Part shown: in pieces, positions 7,121 through 13,563 of the stretch | Numbering within the stretch: position 1 is the stretch's first letter | Layout: every line of letters begins with the position of its first letter | NCBI GenBank assembly: GCA_050261415.1 | Contig: JBLNDG010000106.1 | Coordinates: 1 to 13,563, forward strand | Direction: 5' to 3' | Length of the DNA stretch: 13,563 bases | DNA from: JBLNDG01 sp050261415 | GTDB taxonomy: Bacteria; Bacillota; Clostridia; Lutisporales; Lutisporaceae | Made by a program: the position numbers and the translations under genes | Notes under the pieces: model-generated | The model's input: the letters and a program-made list of their open reading frames with translations, nothing else | Database searches by the model: none | What the model was told of the DNA's origin: nothing

Positions 7121-7603
7121 TTAGCGTATAAGCTTGACAAGTGAATGACCCAGGTTTAATCTTGCAGTTGCATCAACATAAATGTAGTCATCGTATGCGA
7201 GAAAGTCAGGTTCCTGGCGCAAGGATTCCACATTAAAGAACTTTGAAACCGCACTTATTACGCTGCAAGCCAAACCTGTGACGGACGGGTCACGGAACCC
7301 ATATTGTGCATCTACATGTATGTCAGTGGGGCTAAAGCTCCTGAGAATACTTCTGTTGCTCTGTAAATTTTGCTTATGCCTTAATTGCCTGGAATATACT
7401 TTTTTATTCAGCAGGTATATATTCAGAACCAGCCCGTTATCCTCATTCACTACTACTGACTTAAAAAACGGATATAGCCATAACAGTGTCAGATGTAAAT
7501 CGGACCGGCTGGTATCAAAGCTGAATATAAGCTTTGATGTTACTGTAAGCAGCAAAATTAACACAAGCAAAACCAGCGCTAATAAAACAAATAGTAACAC
7601 CAT
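7121..7603 (-). CDS. ytfI: DUF2953 (YtfI-like) membrane protein
   Basis: The product is 160 residues if it starts at ATG 7603, which has GGAGGT (complement of 7611-7616) seven bases upstream. The ATG at 7618 overlaps that SD and has none of its own, so it is less likely. An N-terminal membrane helix (VLLFVLLALVLLVLILLL) is followed by a beta-rich region. The segment DAQYGFRDPSVTGLACSVIS matches the DUF2953 core, usually written G.GDP..TG with small residues after it. The protein ends with RLNLGHSLVKLIR, a typical DUF2953 terminus. Family members are shorter than or near 220 residues, so this one is on the short side. Molecular function is unknown. The consistent pairing with ytfJ/gerW implies a role in the sporulating cell. 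Confidence 0.82.
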   Translation of the reverse strand: MVLLFVLLALVLLVLILLLTVTSKLIFSFDTSRSDLHLTLLWLYPFFKSVVVNEDNGLVLNIYLLNKKVYSRQLRHKQNLQSNRSILRSFSPTDIHVDAQYGFRDPSVTGLACSVISAVSKFFNVESLRQEPDFLAYDDYIYVDATARLNLGHSLVKLIR

Positions 7604-7738
7604 GGAATTTACCTCCATGTTCGTGGATTAAATAACCCTTAATTAGTTTAACCGATTCTGTTTCATTTATCGTGTCAGAATGTGATAAGGTTTACATACG
7701 TATCCAGAACAAAAAACGTGCAAAATATTGAATAAGCT

Positions 7739-7767
7739 TTAAATAGGCTTACTTTTTCTGATATAAT
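7739..7767 (+). promoter_or_regulatory. Extended -10 promoter for the DUF6544 gene
   Basis: TGaTATAAT (TATAAT at 7762-7767) forms an extended -10. A weak -35, TTAAAT (7739-7744), lies 17 bases upstream. The predicted 5' leader is about 110 bases, up to ATG 7888. Confidence 0.6.
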
Positions 7768-7777
7768 ATTGGTAATT

Positions 7778-7819
7778 CCAAAACGATTTGGTAAGTATAC
7801 CATAATTGCACAAATGGTA
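7778..7819 (+). promoter_or_regulatory. Two dyads in the 5' leader of the DUF6544 gene
   Basis: CCAAA-ACGA-TTTGG (7778-7791) is a short hairpin just after the predicted transcription start. TACCAT (7798-7803) and ATGGTA (7814-7819), with ten bases between, form a second dyad. Either could be an operator or a leader RNA structure. No regulator is identified. Confidence 0.35.
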
Positions 7820-7887
7820 CAGATAAAAAGAAACCTTACTTACAGCTCAAACCATTAAATTTCAAAATTGAAATGGGGTATCACGGT

Positions 7888-8748
7888 ATGTTAAAAAAAT
7901 ACATTTTTGAAGCGGTATTATTAATATTGGTTTTGATTGTATTATTTTTAGTTTATAAATCGCAGGATCTCAAAAGAATGTACAAGGCAGAAGCAGCAAA
8001 GGAAATGAAGAGTGCTTCAGCATCAGACGGCAGTATTATTACGGAAGAGGATATAAAACCTTTGCCTGAACCGGTTCAAAAATATCTTATATATTCCGGT
8101 GCTGTAGGTAAAGAAAAGGTAAGAAATTTCAGGGTTGTTTTTGATGGAGAGTTTAAAACCGACCCTAAGAGAGACTGGGCAAAGATGAATGCAGTACAGT
8201 TCACCAACCTGGAGGATACTACGAGGCTGTATTTTTTGCAAATGAAGATGTCTGGCCTTCCTGTGACCGGCCTTCACAAATACGCGGGTGCCAGGGCTAC
8301 CATGCTTGTAAAACTGGCAGGTTTGCTTACGGTTGCCGATGGAAAAGGGGAGAAAATGAATGAAGGTGAAACGGTCACAGTGTTCAACGATATGTGCATG
8401 CTGGCACCGGCGAGCCTCATGGATAAAAGAATACAGTGGGAAGCAGTTGATCAGTCGACCGTAAAAGCAACTTTTAATAATAATGGCATAAAAGTATCTG
8501 CGGTACTGACTTTTAATGACAAAGGGGAGCTTGTCAGATTTGTCTCTGAGGACAGGTACTACTCCCCAACCGGTAAAACCTATCAAAAGGTCAGATGGAC
8601 AACTCCTGCATATGAATATAAGGATTACAACGGAATAAGGATTTCATCCGGCGGAGAAGCAATATGGAGCTTCCCTGAAGGCGATTACTGTTATGCCAAA
8701 ATGAATATCAAGGAAATCGAGTATAATTGCGGAAACCCTGTAAAGTAA
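7888..8748 (+). CDS. Membrane-anchored DUF6544-type protein
   Basis: ATG 7888 is preferred over 7873 because GGGGT (7875-7879) sits eight bases before it; the result is 286 residues. An N-terminal anchor (EAVLLILVLIVLFLVY) precedes a long soluble region that should lie outside the membrane. The region carries features I associate with the DUF6544 family: LPEPVQKYLIYSGAVGKEKV, GLPVTGLHKYAGARATMLVK, LLTVADGKGEKMNEGE, a D..CMLAP..LMD segment, and a C-terminal EYKDYNGIRISSGGEAIW with GDYCYAKM. The family is found in bacteria as a probable lipoprotein-like or periplasmic-type protein of unknown activity. The response-regulator pseudogene begins 26 bases after its stop with no terminator, so they were probably co-transcribed. 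That suggests a link to envelope stress or export. The gene itself is intact. Confidence 0.75.
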   Translation: MLKKYIFEAVLLILVLIVLFLVYKSQDLKRMYKAEAAKEMKSASASDGSIITEEDIKPLPEPVQKYLIYSGAVGKEKVRNFRVVFDGEFKTDPKRDWAKMNAVQFTNLEDTTRLYFLQMKMSGLPVTGLHKYAGARATMLVKLAGLLTVADGKGEKMNEGETVTVFNDMCMLAPASLMDKRIQWEAVDQSTVKATFNNNGIKVSAVLTFNDKGELVRFVSEDRYYSPTGKTYQKVRWTTPAYEYKDYNGIRISSGGEAIWSFPEGDYCYAKMNIKEIEYNCGNPVK

Positions 8749-8774
8749 TAATAAACAGGACATGAAGAAAGGGG

Positions 8775-9404
8775 CTGAAGCTCACGGCGAATAAAATATT
8801 GATTGTTGATGATGATCCGAATATTCGTGAATTGGCCAGGATATTCCTGCAGAACGAAGGCTTTGAAATTCATGAGGCTTCCGATGGAAAGGAAGCCTCA
8901 TGAATTTCAAAGCTTGAGACACTAAAGGTGGATATGGTCATACTTGATATTATGATGCCGAATATGGATGGTTGGGAGCTTTGTCAGGAGCTTAGGAAGT
9001 ATTATGGCTTTCCCTTGCTCATGCTAACAGCGAAAGGAGAAACCGGGGATAAAGTTAAAGGCTTTCAGTTGGGGACGGACGATTACCTTGTAAAGCCCTT
9101 TGACCCTATGGAATTGGCAGTCAGGGTAAAAGCCCTGCTTAAGCGCTACAGGATTGCAGTATCACAGACAGTGCAGGTGGGGGAACTGTTCATGAACGGC
9201 AAAACCTATGAAGTGACTGTTGCTGGTGAAAGTATAACCCTGCCCCTCAAAGAATTCGAACTGCTTTTCAAGTTGGCAAGCTATCCGGGTAAAACATTAT
9301 CACGGGATCAGTTGATCGAGGATATATGGGGATATGATTTTGAAGGCAACTAGAGGACCCTTGATGTGCATATAAACAGGCTTCGGGAGCGTTTCCCCGA
9401 AGAA
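8775..9404 (+). pseudogene. OmpR-family response regulator broken by two stops and a 3' junction
   Basis: In one phase this reads as a nearly complete PhoB/OmpR-type regulator. The receiver has KILIVDDDPN, phosphoacceptor Asp in VILDIMMPNMDG, Thr in MLTAKGE and Lys in DDYLVKPFDP. The winged-helix domain has LPLKEFELLFKLA, SRDQLIEDIWGYDFEG and RTLDVHINRLRERF. The start is unclear: CTG 8775 is very close to AAAGGGG, and no ATG or GTG exists in phase. TGA 8901-8903 lies in the right arm of a 23-bp inverted repeat. TAG 9351-9353 sits where the family has GAG (GxERTLDVHI). After HGF, about residue 210, the sequence becomes histidine kinase in another phase, so the last 15-20 residues are lost. An internal GTG at 8928 opens a frame for an Asp-containing receiver half, but that piece lacks the N-terminal acidic pocket. 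The product is almost certainly non-functional. Confidence 0.88.
8860..8913. repeat. Perfect 23-bp inverted repeat inside the receiver domain
   Basis: The left arm (8860-8882) and right arm (8891-8913) are exact reverse complements, separated by the eight bases GATGGAAA. The left arm encodes normal receiver residues (FEIHEAS). The right arm encodes EAS-stop-ISK where the family has about EALxK, and it adds about six bases compared with usual receiver spacing. The stop TGA 8901-8903 is in the right arm. Confidence 0.9.
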
Positions 9405-9408
9405 AGGC

Positions 9409-10113
9409 ATGGCTTCGGACCTGAACCAGATGGAGAGGATGCGGCAGGAGTTCATTTCTAATGTATCCCATGAGATACAGTCCCCCCTTGCATCAATCAA
9501 GGGATTCGCACAGGTGCTTCAAAGTGATAAACTGAGTCCTAAGGATAGGATGCACTATCTTAGTATTATAGAAGCTGAGAGTATGCGCCTGTCCAAGATG
9601 AGCGACAATCTGCTCAGGACTGCCTCTCTGGAAGCTGAAAATATGAGATTTGAACCAAAAACGTACAGATTAGATAAACAGATAAAAGGTATAATTCTCT
9701 CTTGTGAGCCTCAGTGGGCGGAAAAAGAGATAGATATGGAGGCTGATCTTGAGGAAACAAGCATAACGGCGGACGAGGACCTGATGAGTCAAGTATGGAT
9801 AAATCTTATCCACAACAGCATCAAGTTCACACCGGAGAATGGAGGTATCAGTATTGGCTTGCACCGGAAAGACTATAGGGTAGAGTTTGAAATACCCGAC
9901 ACCGGAATAGGCATTGCAGAAGAAGATCAGACCCGTATTTTTGAGCGTTTCTACAAGGCGGACAAATCCCGGGAGCGCTCCAACAAAGGCAGTGGTCTGG
10001 GCTTATCTATCGTAAAGAAGATAGTGGACATGCATAAAGGAACAATCGCTGTTCAAAGTAAACCGGGAGCAGGTACTACGTTTATAGTATCTTTACCAAT
10101 GAAATATGAATGA
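9409..10113 (+). CDS. Histidine kinase catalytic core lacking sensor and membrane domains
   Basis: The 234-residue frame opens at ATG 9409 in what is normally the end of a HAMP linker (MASDLNQMERMRQEFISN). It contains the complete transmitter. The dimerisation helix has NVSHEIQSPLASIKG with phosphoacceptor His21 (codon 9469-9471). The N box is NLIHNSIKFTPENG, G1 is DTGIGI, the F box is FERFYKADKSR and G2 is GSGLGLSIVKKIV. Transmembrane helices, the extracellular sensor and most of HAMP are absent; an intact relative would have about 230 more N-terminal residues. The sequence fuses out of phase to the 3' end of the response-regulator pseudogene near 9404. AGAAAGG lies only one or two bases before the ATG, a poor SD distance. 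If translated, this would be a soluble, input-free kinase. It is listed as a CDS because the frame is intact, but it is best seen as a gene remnant. Confidence 0.78.
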   Translation: MASDLNQMERMRQEFISNVSHEIQSPLASIKGFAQVLQSDKLSPKDRMHYLSIIEAESMRLSKMSDNLLRTASLEAENMRFEPKTYRLDKQIKGIILSCEPQWAEKEIDMEADLEETSITADEDLMSQVWINLIHNSIKFTPENGGISIGLHRKDYRVEFEIPDTGIGIAEEDQTRIFERFYKADKSRERSNKGSGLGLSIVKKIVDMHKGTIAVQSKPGAGTTFIVSLPMKYE

Positions 10114-10134
10114 TTAAAGGCATAATAATATTGG

Positions 10135-10177
10135 AAAACAATCTTGCTATGGATAACACATGGTAAGGTTGTTTTTT
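10135..10177 (+). terminator. Intrinsic terminator after the kinase remnant
   Basis: A 15-bp stem, three pairs of it G-U, joins AACAATCTTGCTATG (10137-10151) to CATGGTAAGGTTGTT (10159-10173). The loop is GATAACA, and the T-run continues to 10177. It separates the RR-HK unit from the ABC unit. Confidence 0.85.
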
Positions 10178-10187
10178 GCTGTTTAAA

Positions 10188-10215
10188 TTGAGTTTAAAAA
10201 GCTAATGTATATAAA
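10188..10215 (+). promoter_or_regulatory. Possible promoter of the ABC gene
   Basis: TTGAGT (10188-10193) and TATAAA (10210-10215) are spaced 16 bases apart. They lie directly after the terminator and about 45 bases before the TTG start with its AAGGAGA SD. Confidence 0.45.
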
Positions 10216-10258
10216 GATGATGTATTTTGAACTAATGATCGGAAAGGAGAAATTGCAA

Positions 10259-11067
10259 TTGAAAAAACCTGCTCTGCAGATAAAAAACCTCAAAAAAATA
10301 TTGAAAAAAAGACAATTATCGATAATCTTACATTAGATATTTATCCCGGTGAAGTTTTTGGTTTCTTGGGGCCGAACGGCGCAGGCAAGACGACGACAAT
10401 CCGTATGCTCTTTGGATTGACCTTCATGATCGAAGGTGAAATATTGATCAATGGGGTAAATATAAGGGAAAATTTCGAGGAAGCAGTAGCTCATATAGGA
10501 GGCATCATAGAGAATCCCGATATGTACAAGTATCTGACAGGATACGAGAACCTTCTTCACTTTGCAAGAATGCATAAGGGCATTGGGAAAAAACGTATTG
10601 ATGAAATGGTCAGGCTTGTGGGGCTTGAAAACAGGATAAATGATAAAGTTAAGACTTATTCATTGGGAATGCGTCAATGTTTGGGTCTGGCACAAGCCAT
10701 GCTTCATTCTCCATCCGTATTTGTACTGGACGAGCCGACAAACGGGCTTGATCCGGCAGGCATAAATATGCTTATGCTGTTCACACTTTCCTTTATGATT
10801 TCAACAGTATTCCGCAATGGTGCTCTTGCTATCGGTATGGGAATATTCCTTAATTTTGCCGGTGGAATGATAGTAGATGCTTTTAGAGAATCAAGTTGGA
10901 TCAAATACTTTTTATTTGCAAATACAAACCTGGGACAGTATATTGACGGTATTCCGGCAGTCGAGGGGATGACGATGACATTTTCCATAATTGTTCTTAT
11001 TGTTTATTTTGTGGTGTTTAATATAATCTCGTGGAGTACATTTACTAAGCGGGATGTGGCGGTTTAA
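10259..11067 (+). pseudogene. ABC exporter ATPase fused in phase to an ABC-2 permease C-terminus
   Basis: TTG 10259, eight bases after AAGGAGA, begins KKPALQIKNLKKI, the usual opening of this ATPase type. The phase is then lost at the A7 run 10304-10310; one more A would give LKKKTIIDNLTLDIYPGEVF. Beyond it are Walker A GPNGAGKTT (around 10369), the Q-loop region, signature YSLGMRQCLGLAQA and Walker B VFVLDEPTNGLDPAGIN. At about 10767 ATPase sequence stops, so the H-loop His and about 120 C-terminal residues are missing. It continues in phase with about 100 residues of a membrane protein (FTLSFMISTVFRN, a Gly-rich helix, and a last helix before FTKRDVAV), resembling the C-terminal half of an ABC-2 permease. 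Such ATPase-permease pairs next to RR-HK genes often export peptide antibiotics or confer resistance. With the frameshift and the missing parts, function is unlikely. An internal TTG 10366 opens the downstream phase but loses the residues before Walker A. Confidence 0.83.
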
Positions 11068-11084
11068 TCAGTGGGATGCAGGTG

Positions 11085-11120
11085 AATGCCAGACGCTAAT
11101 CAAATATGGCGTCTGGCATT
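11085..11120. terminator. Hairpin between the ABC remnant and the chemoreceptor
   Basis: A perfect 12-bp stem (AATGCCAGACGC / GCGTCTGGCATT) with a 12-base loop lies between the two convergent stop codons. T-runs are short on both sides. It is likely shared by both transcripts. Confidence 0.72.
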
Positions 11121-11125
11121 TAACC

Positions 11126-13189
11126 TTATATTTTAAACTTCATAACCATCAGATTAAGTTTCTCAGCCAGCTCAGCCTGGTTTTGGGATGCCCTAGTGAT
11201 TTCATCAATAGCGAATACGGTTTCATTTATGCTGTTTAATATTTCTCCTGAGTTTGCTGCGGATTTTTCGGCTGTTTCCGATACTGTCTGAATTGCTTTA
11301 TCTATCAATTCCATAGTTTCTACCATATTTCTTGTTGAGGACGCAATCTCCTCAGACATTGTACTGATGAATTCAGCATCATTTTCATATTTCATACCTG
11401 TTTCAACAAGCAGCTGGTAGTTAGGTTTTACATTATTTTCGACAAAATTCAGAAGTTCTCCTGAATTTTGTGACAGATTGTTAAATGCATCCTGGACCTG
11501 GTTTACAATGTTTTGAATATTATTGACGGTAATGGTGGATTGTTCGGCAAGCTTACGGATTTCATCGGCAACTACAGCAAAGCCCTTACCGGATTCCCCT
11601 GCACGGGCTGCTTCAATCGCAGCATTCAAGGAGAGCAGGTTCGTTTGTGATGCAATACTCGCGATTGAATCGGCCATTAGTCTTACCTCTTCAACAATTT
11701 TACCTTTAGCTATTGCTTCCAGGATTTTTTCTTGATTCTGGGAGTATGTTGCTGTTGCATTTTCTATTGAACTTTGCCCCCTATCCTTTATTTCAACAGC
11801 CCGGTCCTTTATTTCCTTTGAGGATATACTGCCTTCATTGGATTTCGCTGCGAGTTTATGAGTAATCGTACTGATTTCTTCTGCGGAAGCGTTTACTTCT
11901 TCAGTGGATGCTTGTAATTCCCGTGTACCTTCAGATATTTGCTTTGTTGACTCACTAATTGTATTCATCCTTGAAGAAATTTCCTCAATTGTAGCAGATA
12001 ATTCCTCACTTGAAGCGCTCATATCCTGGGAGCTTGAAGAGATTTCCGAAATCATCTGCCGGATATTATCTACCGACTTGTTTAATGATTTTGCAAGGCT
12101 TCCAAACTCATCGGAAGAATTAATATCAATTACGTGCGTCAGGTCCTGATCCCCCAGGGCGTCAGCAAATACCAGTATTTTCTTGATATTGCCCGTTATA
12201 TACATGCTAAACAGCATTATTATCAATACTATCAACGCTAAAGCGCCCAGGATTATCAGGGCTACACGAATTGTAAGCTTATTCAAAGGTTGATATAGTT
12301 CTTTCTCGGAGACGATAAGGGCGAGCATCCATCCGGTTCCGGAAACAGGAGCATAATAAACCGAATTGTTCCCATTTTTGTCAACCAGTAATCCTTTGGA
12401 CCTTTTCCCGGATATCATGGCTTTTCCTATTTCAGCCAGGCTCTTATTCGGGTCTTGCTGGATATTGACCTTCATTATTTTGGATGAATCTGCATCAGCA
12501 AGAAACAACCCGCTTTTATCAATAAGAAAGGCTCTGCCGGTCTGGCCGACTTTTATTTCAGAAATCATTTTTTGAAGGCTGGACAAAATAATATCTTCTG
12601 TTGTTACACCAATAAACTTATGGTTAGCATCATAAATCGGGGCCACAGCTGTTACCATTGCCTTATTTGTGATTACATCCATGTACGGGGGAGTCCAGAT
12701 AACGCTGTCACTTATACCCTTACCTACGGTGTACCAATCTGCATTGAGATAATCCTGCTTTCCGGTGTTATAGTCTTCTACATAGACGAAATTGCCATTA
12801 TCCTTATATACATAGGGACCAAATACATTCCTAGCCGGCATATATTGATTCGGCTCAAAAAATGCACCTACGCCCAGCACCTGGTCACTCATACCCGCAT
12901 AACTCTTAAGAATGGATATGTATTGGTCTTCCGACATTTGTGTTCCTGAAACCTCAATGGTGCGTGCCAAAGCTTCAGGGATTCTGCTGTCTTCGGAAAG
13001 CGATTCCTGTATAGATCCAAGCACACTGTCAATTGTCGAGTTCATTCTGTCATCTACCTCATTGTTTATTATGCTCTTTGATATCTGGTAGCTTGTGAAG
13101 TATAATACCAACATTGATAGAACGGTCAACGGTACTATGATTGTTAGAATTCTGGAACGAATGCTTTTAAACCCAAATCTTACTTTCAT
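11126..13189 (-). CDS. Methyl-accepting chemotaxis protein with dCache sensor
   Basis: This 687-residue transmembrane chemoreceptor would signal to CheA/CheW. In order it has TM1 (about 13-32), a dCache_1 extracellular domain (about 37-300), TM2 (306-331), HAMP (332-385) and a long cytoplasmic coiled coil. The signalling tip (about 512-550) contains SQTNLLSLNAAIEAARAGE and GFAVVADEIRKLAEQS. In the sensor, DWY (151-153) and PYMD (168-171) align with the usual ligand-pocket region. The Arg two residues before Trp, expected in the amino-acid-binding dCache subgroup, is Ala150 here, so a plain amino-acid ligand is not supported. There is no C-terminal CheR-tethering pentapeptide. The SD AAAGGAGA precedes ATG by about six bases. 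No stops or frameshifts are seen. A vegetative-type promoter lies upstream, not an obvious sigma-D one. Confidence 0.94.
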   Translation of the reverse strand: MKVRFGFKSIRSRILTIIVPLTVLSMLVLYFTSYQISKSIINNEVDDRMNSTIDSVLGSIQESLSEDSRIPEALARTIEVSGTQMSEDQYISILKSYAGMSDQVLGVGAFFEPNQYMPARNVFGPYVYKDNGNFVYVEDYNTGKQDYLNADWYTVGKGISDSVIWTPPYMDVITNKAMVTAVAPIYDANHKFIGVTTEDIILSSLQKMISEIKVGQTGRAFLIDKSGLFLADADSSKIMKVNIQQDPNKSLAEIGKAMISGKRSKGLLVDKNGNNSVYYAPVSGTGWMLALIVSEKELYQPLNKLTIRVALIILGALALIVLIIMLFSMYITGNIKKILVFADALGDQDLTHVIDINSSDEFGSLAKSLNKSVDNIRQMISEISSSSQDMSASSEELSATIEEISSRMNTISESTKQISEGTRELQASTEEVNASAEEISTITHKLAAKSNEGSISSKEIKDRAVEIKDRGQSSIENATATYSQNQEKILEAIAKGKIVEEVRLMADSIASIASQTNLLSLNAAIEAARAGESGKGFAVVADEIRKLAEQSTITVNNIQNIVNQVQDAFNNLSQNSGELLNFVENNVKPNYQLLVETGMKYENDAEFISTMSEEIASSTRNMVETMELIDKAIQTVSETAEKSAANSGEILNSINETVFAIDEITRASQNQAELAEKLNLMVMKFKI

Positions 13190-13281
13190 AATGTATCTCC
13201 TTTCTTAATATATGTAGCTTAAAATTCATAACTATTACAGGTAACAGCTATGACAACATTATGTGGAAATATTACTATTTT

Positions 13282-13310
13282 ATTATAATATATTGATATA
13301 ATATTGTAAA
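13282..13310 (-). promoter_or_regulatory. Sigma-A type promoter of the chemoreceptor gene
   Basis: On the minus strand TTTACA (13310-13305) and TATAAT (13287-13282) are spaced 17 bases apart, a near-consensus housekeeping promoter. It gives a leader of about 85 bases before ATG 13189. Confidence 0.72.
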
Positions 13311-13563
13311 CATAATATGCTAATGTTGCAAAAAACTTATTACGATTGACACTATGGTAAATGCCGTGCTGTAGGGTATACCATATAAAGTTAAGGGGTT
13401 TGAATTAGGGAACCTAACAGAGCAATTTACTTGGTGTACTGGCCATAGCGTAAAGTTACAGTAGGGTTTTAGTGGGAAAAGCAACCAATTTAATAGAAAA
13501 GAAGATGGCATCCTGTTAAAATATTAATTGCGAAAAAAATACTCAAAAAGGATGGTCATCTTC
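13311..13563. other. Non-coding or unassigned edge region with repeats
   Basis: No convincing gene is seen. Open frames here are short, lack SD sites and have no recognised motif. The region does hold structure: an inverted repeat TATGGTA (13353-13359) / TACCATA (13379-13385) with a 19-base centre; two imperfect direct copies starting CCATA..TAAAGTTA (about 13382-13410 and 13443-13476); and a near-inverted pair GAAGATGGCATCCT (13501-13514) / AGGATGGTCATCTTC (13549-13563) that reaches the window edge. This could be the end of a mobile element or the regulatory region of a gene beyond the edge. Confidence 0.4.

Noticed and set aside
6732..7124. 130-codon plus-strand frame opposite the gerW-like gene
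   Set aside because: It is antisense to a clear Spore_YtfJ protein and has no SD or family match.
8023..8586. 187-codon minus-strand frame opposite DUF6544
   Set aside because: The plus strand encodes a recognisable family with SD and promoter; the antisense frame has none.
10304..10311. Programmed -1 frameshift site of the dnaX type (A AAA AAG)
   Set aside because: The heptamer is not in the phase needed relative to the TTG 10259 frame; simple loss of one A explains it better.
13346..13385. MerR-type promoter with 19-base spacer (TTGACA at the left)
   Set aside because: No good -10 at the required spacing, and no gene follows in the window.
13320..13511. 63-codon minus-strand frame and a plus-strand phase reading GFSGKSNQFNRKEDG at the right edge
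   Set aside because: No SD, no motif recognised, and the plus-strand phase is broken by TAG at two places. Such lengths occur by chance.

Overview
The window reads as chromosomal DNA from a low-GC, Gram-positive, endospore-forming clostridium, probably motile. The basis is A+T-rich sequence with strong Shine-Dalgarno (SD) sites, a GerW/YtfJ-type spore gene, a dCache chemoreceptor, and OmpR-type two-component genes next to ABC-2 exporter remnants. The species cannot be named from the sequence.

Layout. Positions 10-1239 (+) encode an SstT-like Na+/Ser-Thr symporter. It converges on an APC-family amino-acid permease (1351-2706, -), with hairpins between them. A divergent intergenic region leads into a damaged two-component locus (2864-4640, +): the first half of a response-regulator receiver is joined out of phase to a histidine kinase lacking its N-terminus. 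An intact GH13 oligo-1,6-glucosidase follows (4670-6301), then a small membrane-protein gene interrupted by two in-frame TGA codons (6315-6605) and a hairpin. On the minus strand lies a DUF2953/YtfI-like plus GerW/YtfJ-like pair (7603-6668). Divergent from it is a DUF6544-like membrane-anchored protein (7888-8748), followed by the wreck of what looks like a four-gene RR-HK-ATPase-permease resistance or export operon (8775-11067). The window ends with an intact methyl-accepting chemotaxis protein (13189-11126, -) and 374 bases without a recognisable gene.

Main story. Three times in 8.2 kb (near 3021, 9404 and 10767) the 5' part of one gene is joined to the 3' part of its expected downstream partner: RR to HK, RR to HK, and ATPase to permease. 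In each case roughly 0.8-1 kb of a standard operon seems to be missing, judging from typical family lengths. The second response regulator also carries a perfect 23-bp inverted repeat whose right arm replaces ordinary receiver codons and creates a stop. This is the signature expected of template-switch correction of a quasipalindrome. Further damage is a TAG in its DNA-binding domain, a one-base deletion in an A-run of the ABC ATPase, and two TGA codons in the small membrane gene. The transport, glucosidase, spore and chemotaxis genes between these sites look intact, so decay seems confined to the signalling and export modules. I do not see a mobile element, CRISPR array, tRNA or rRNA. I see decay and possible remodelling of known systems rather than a clearly new one.
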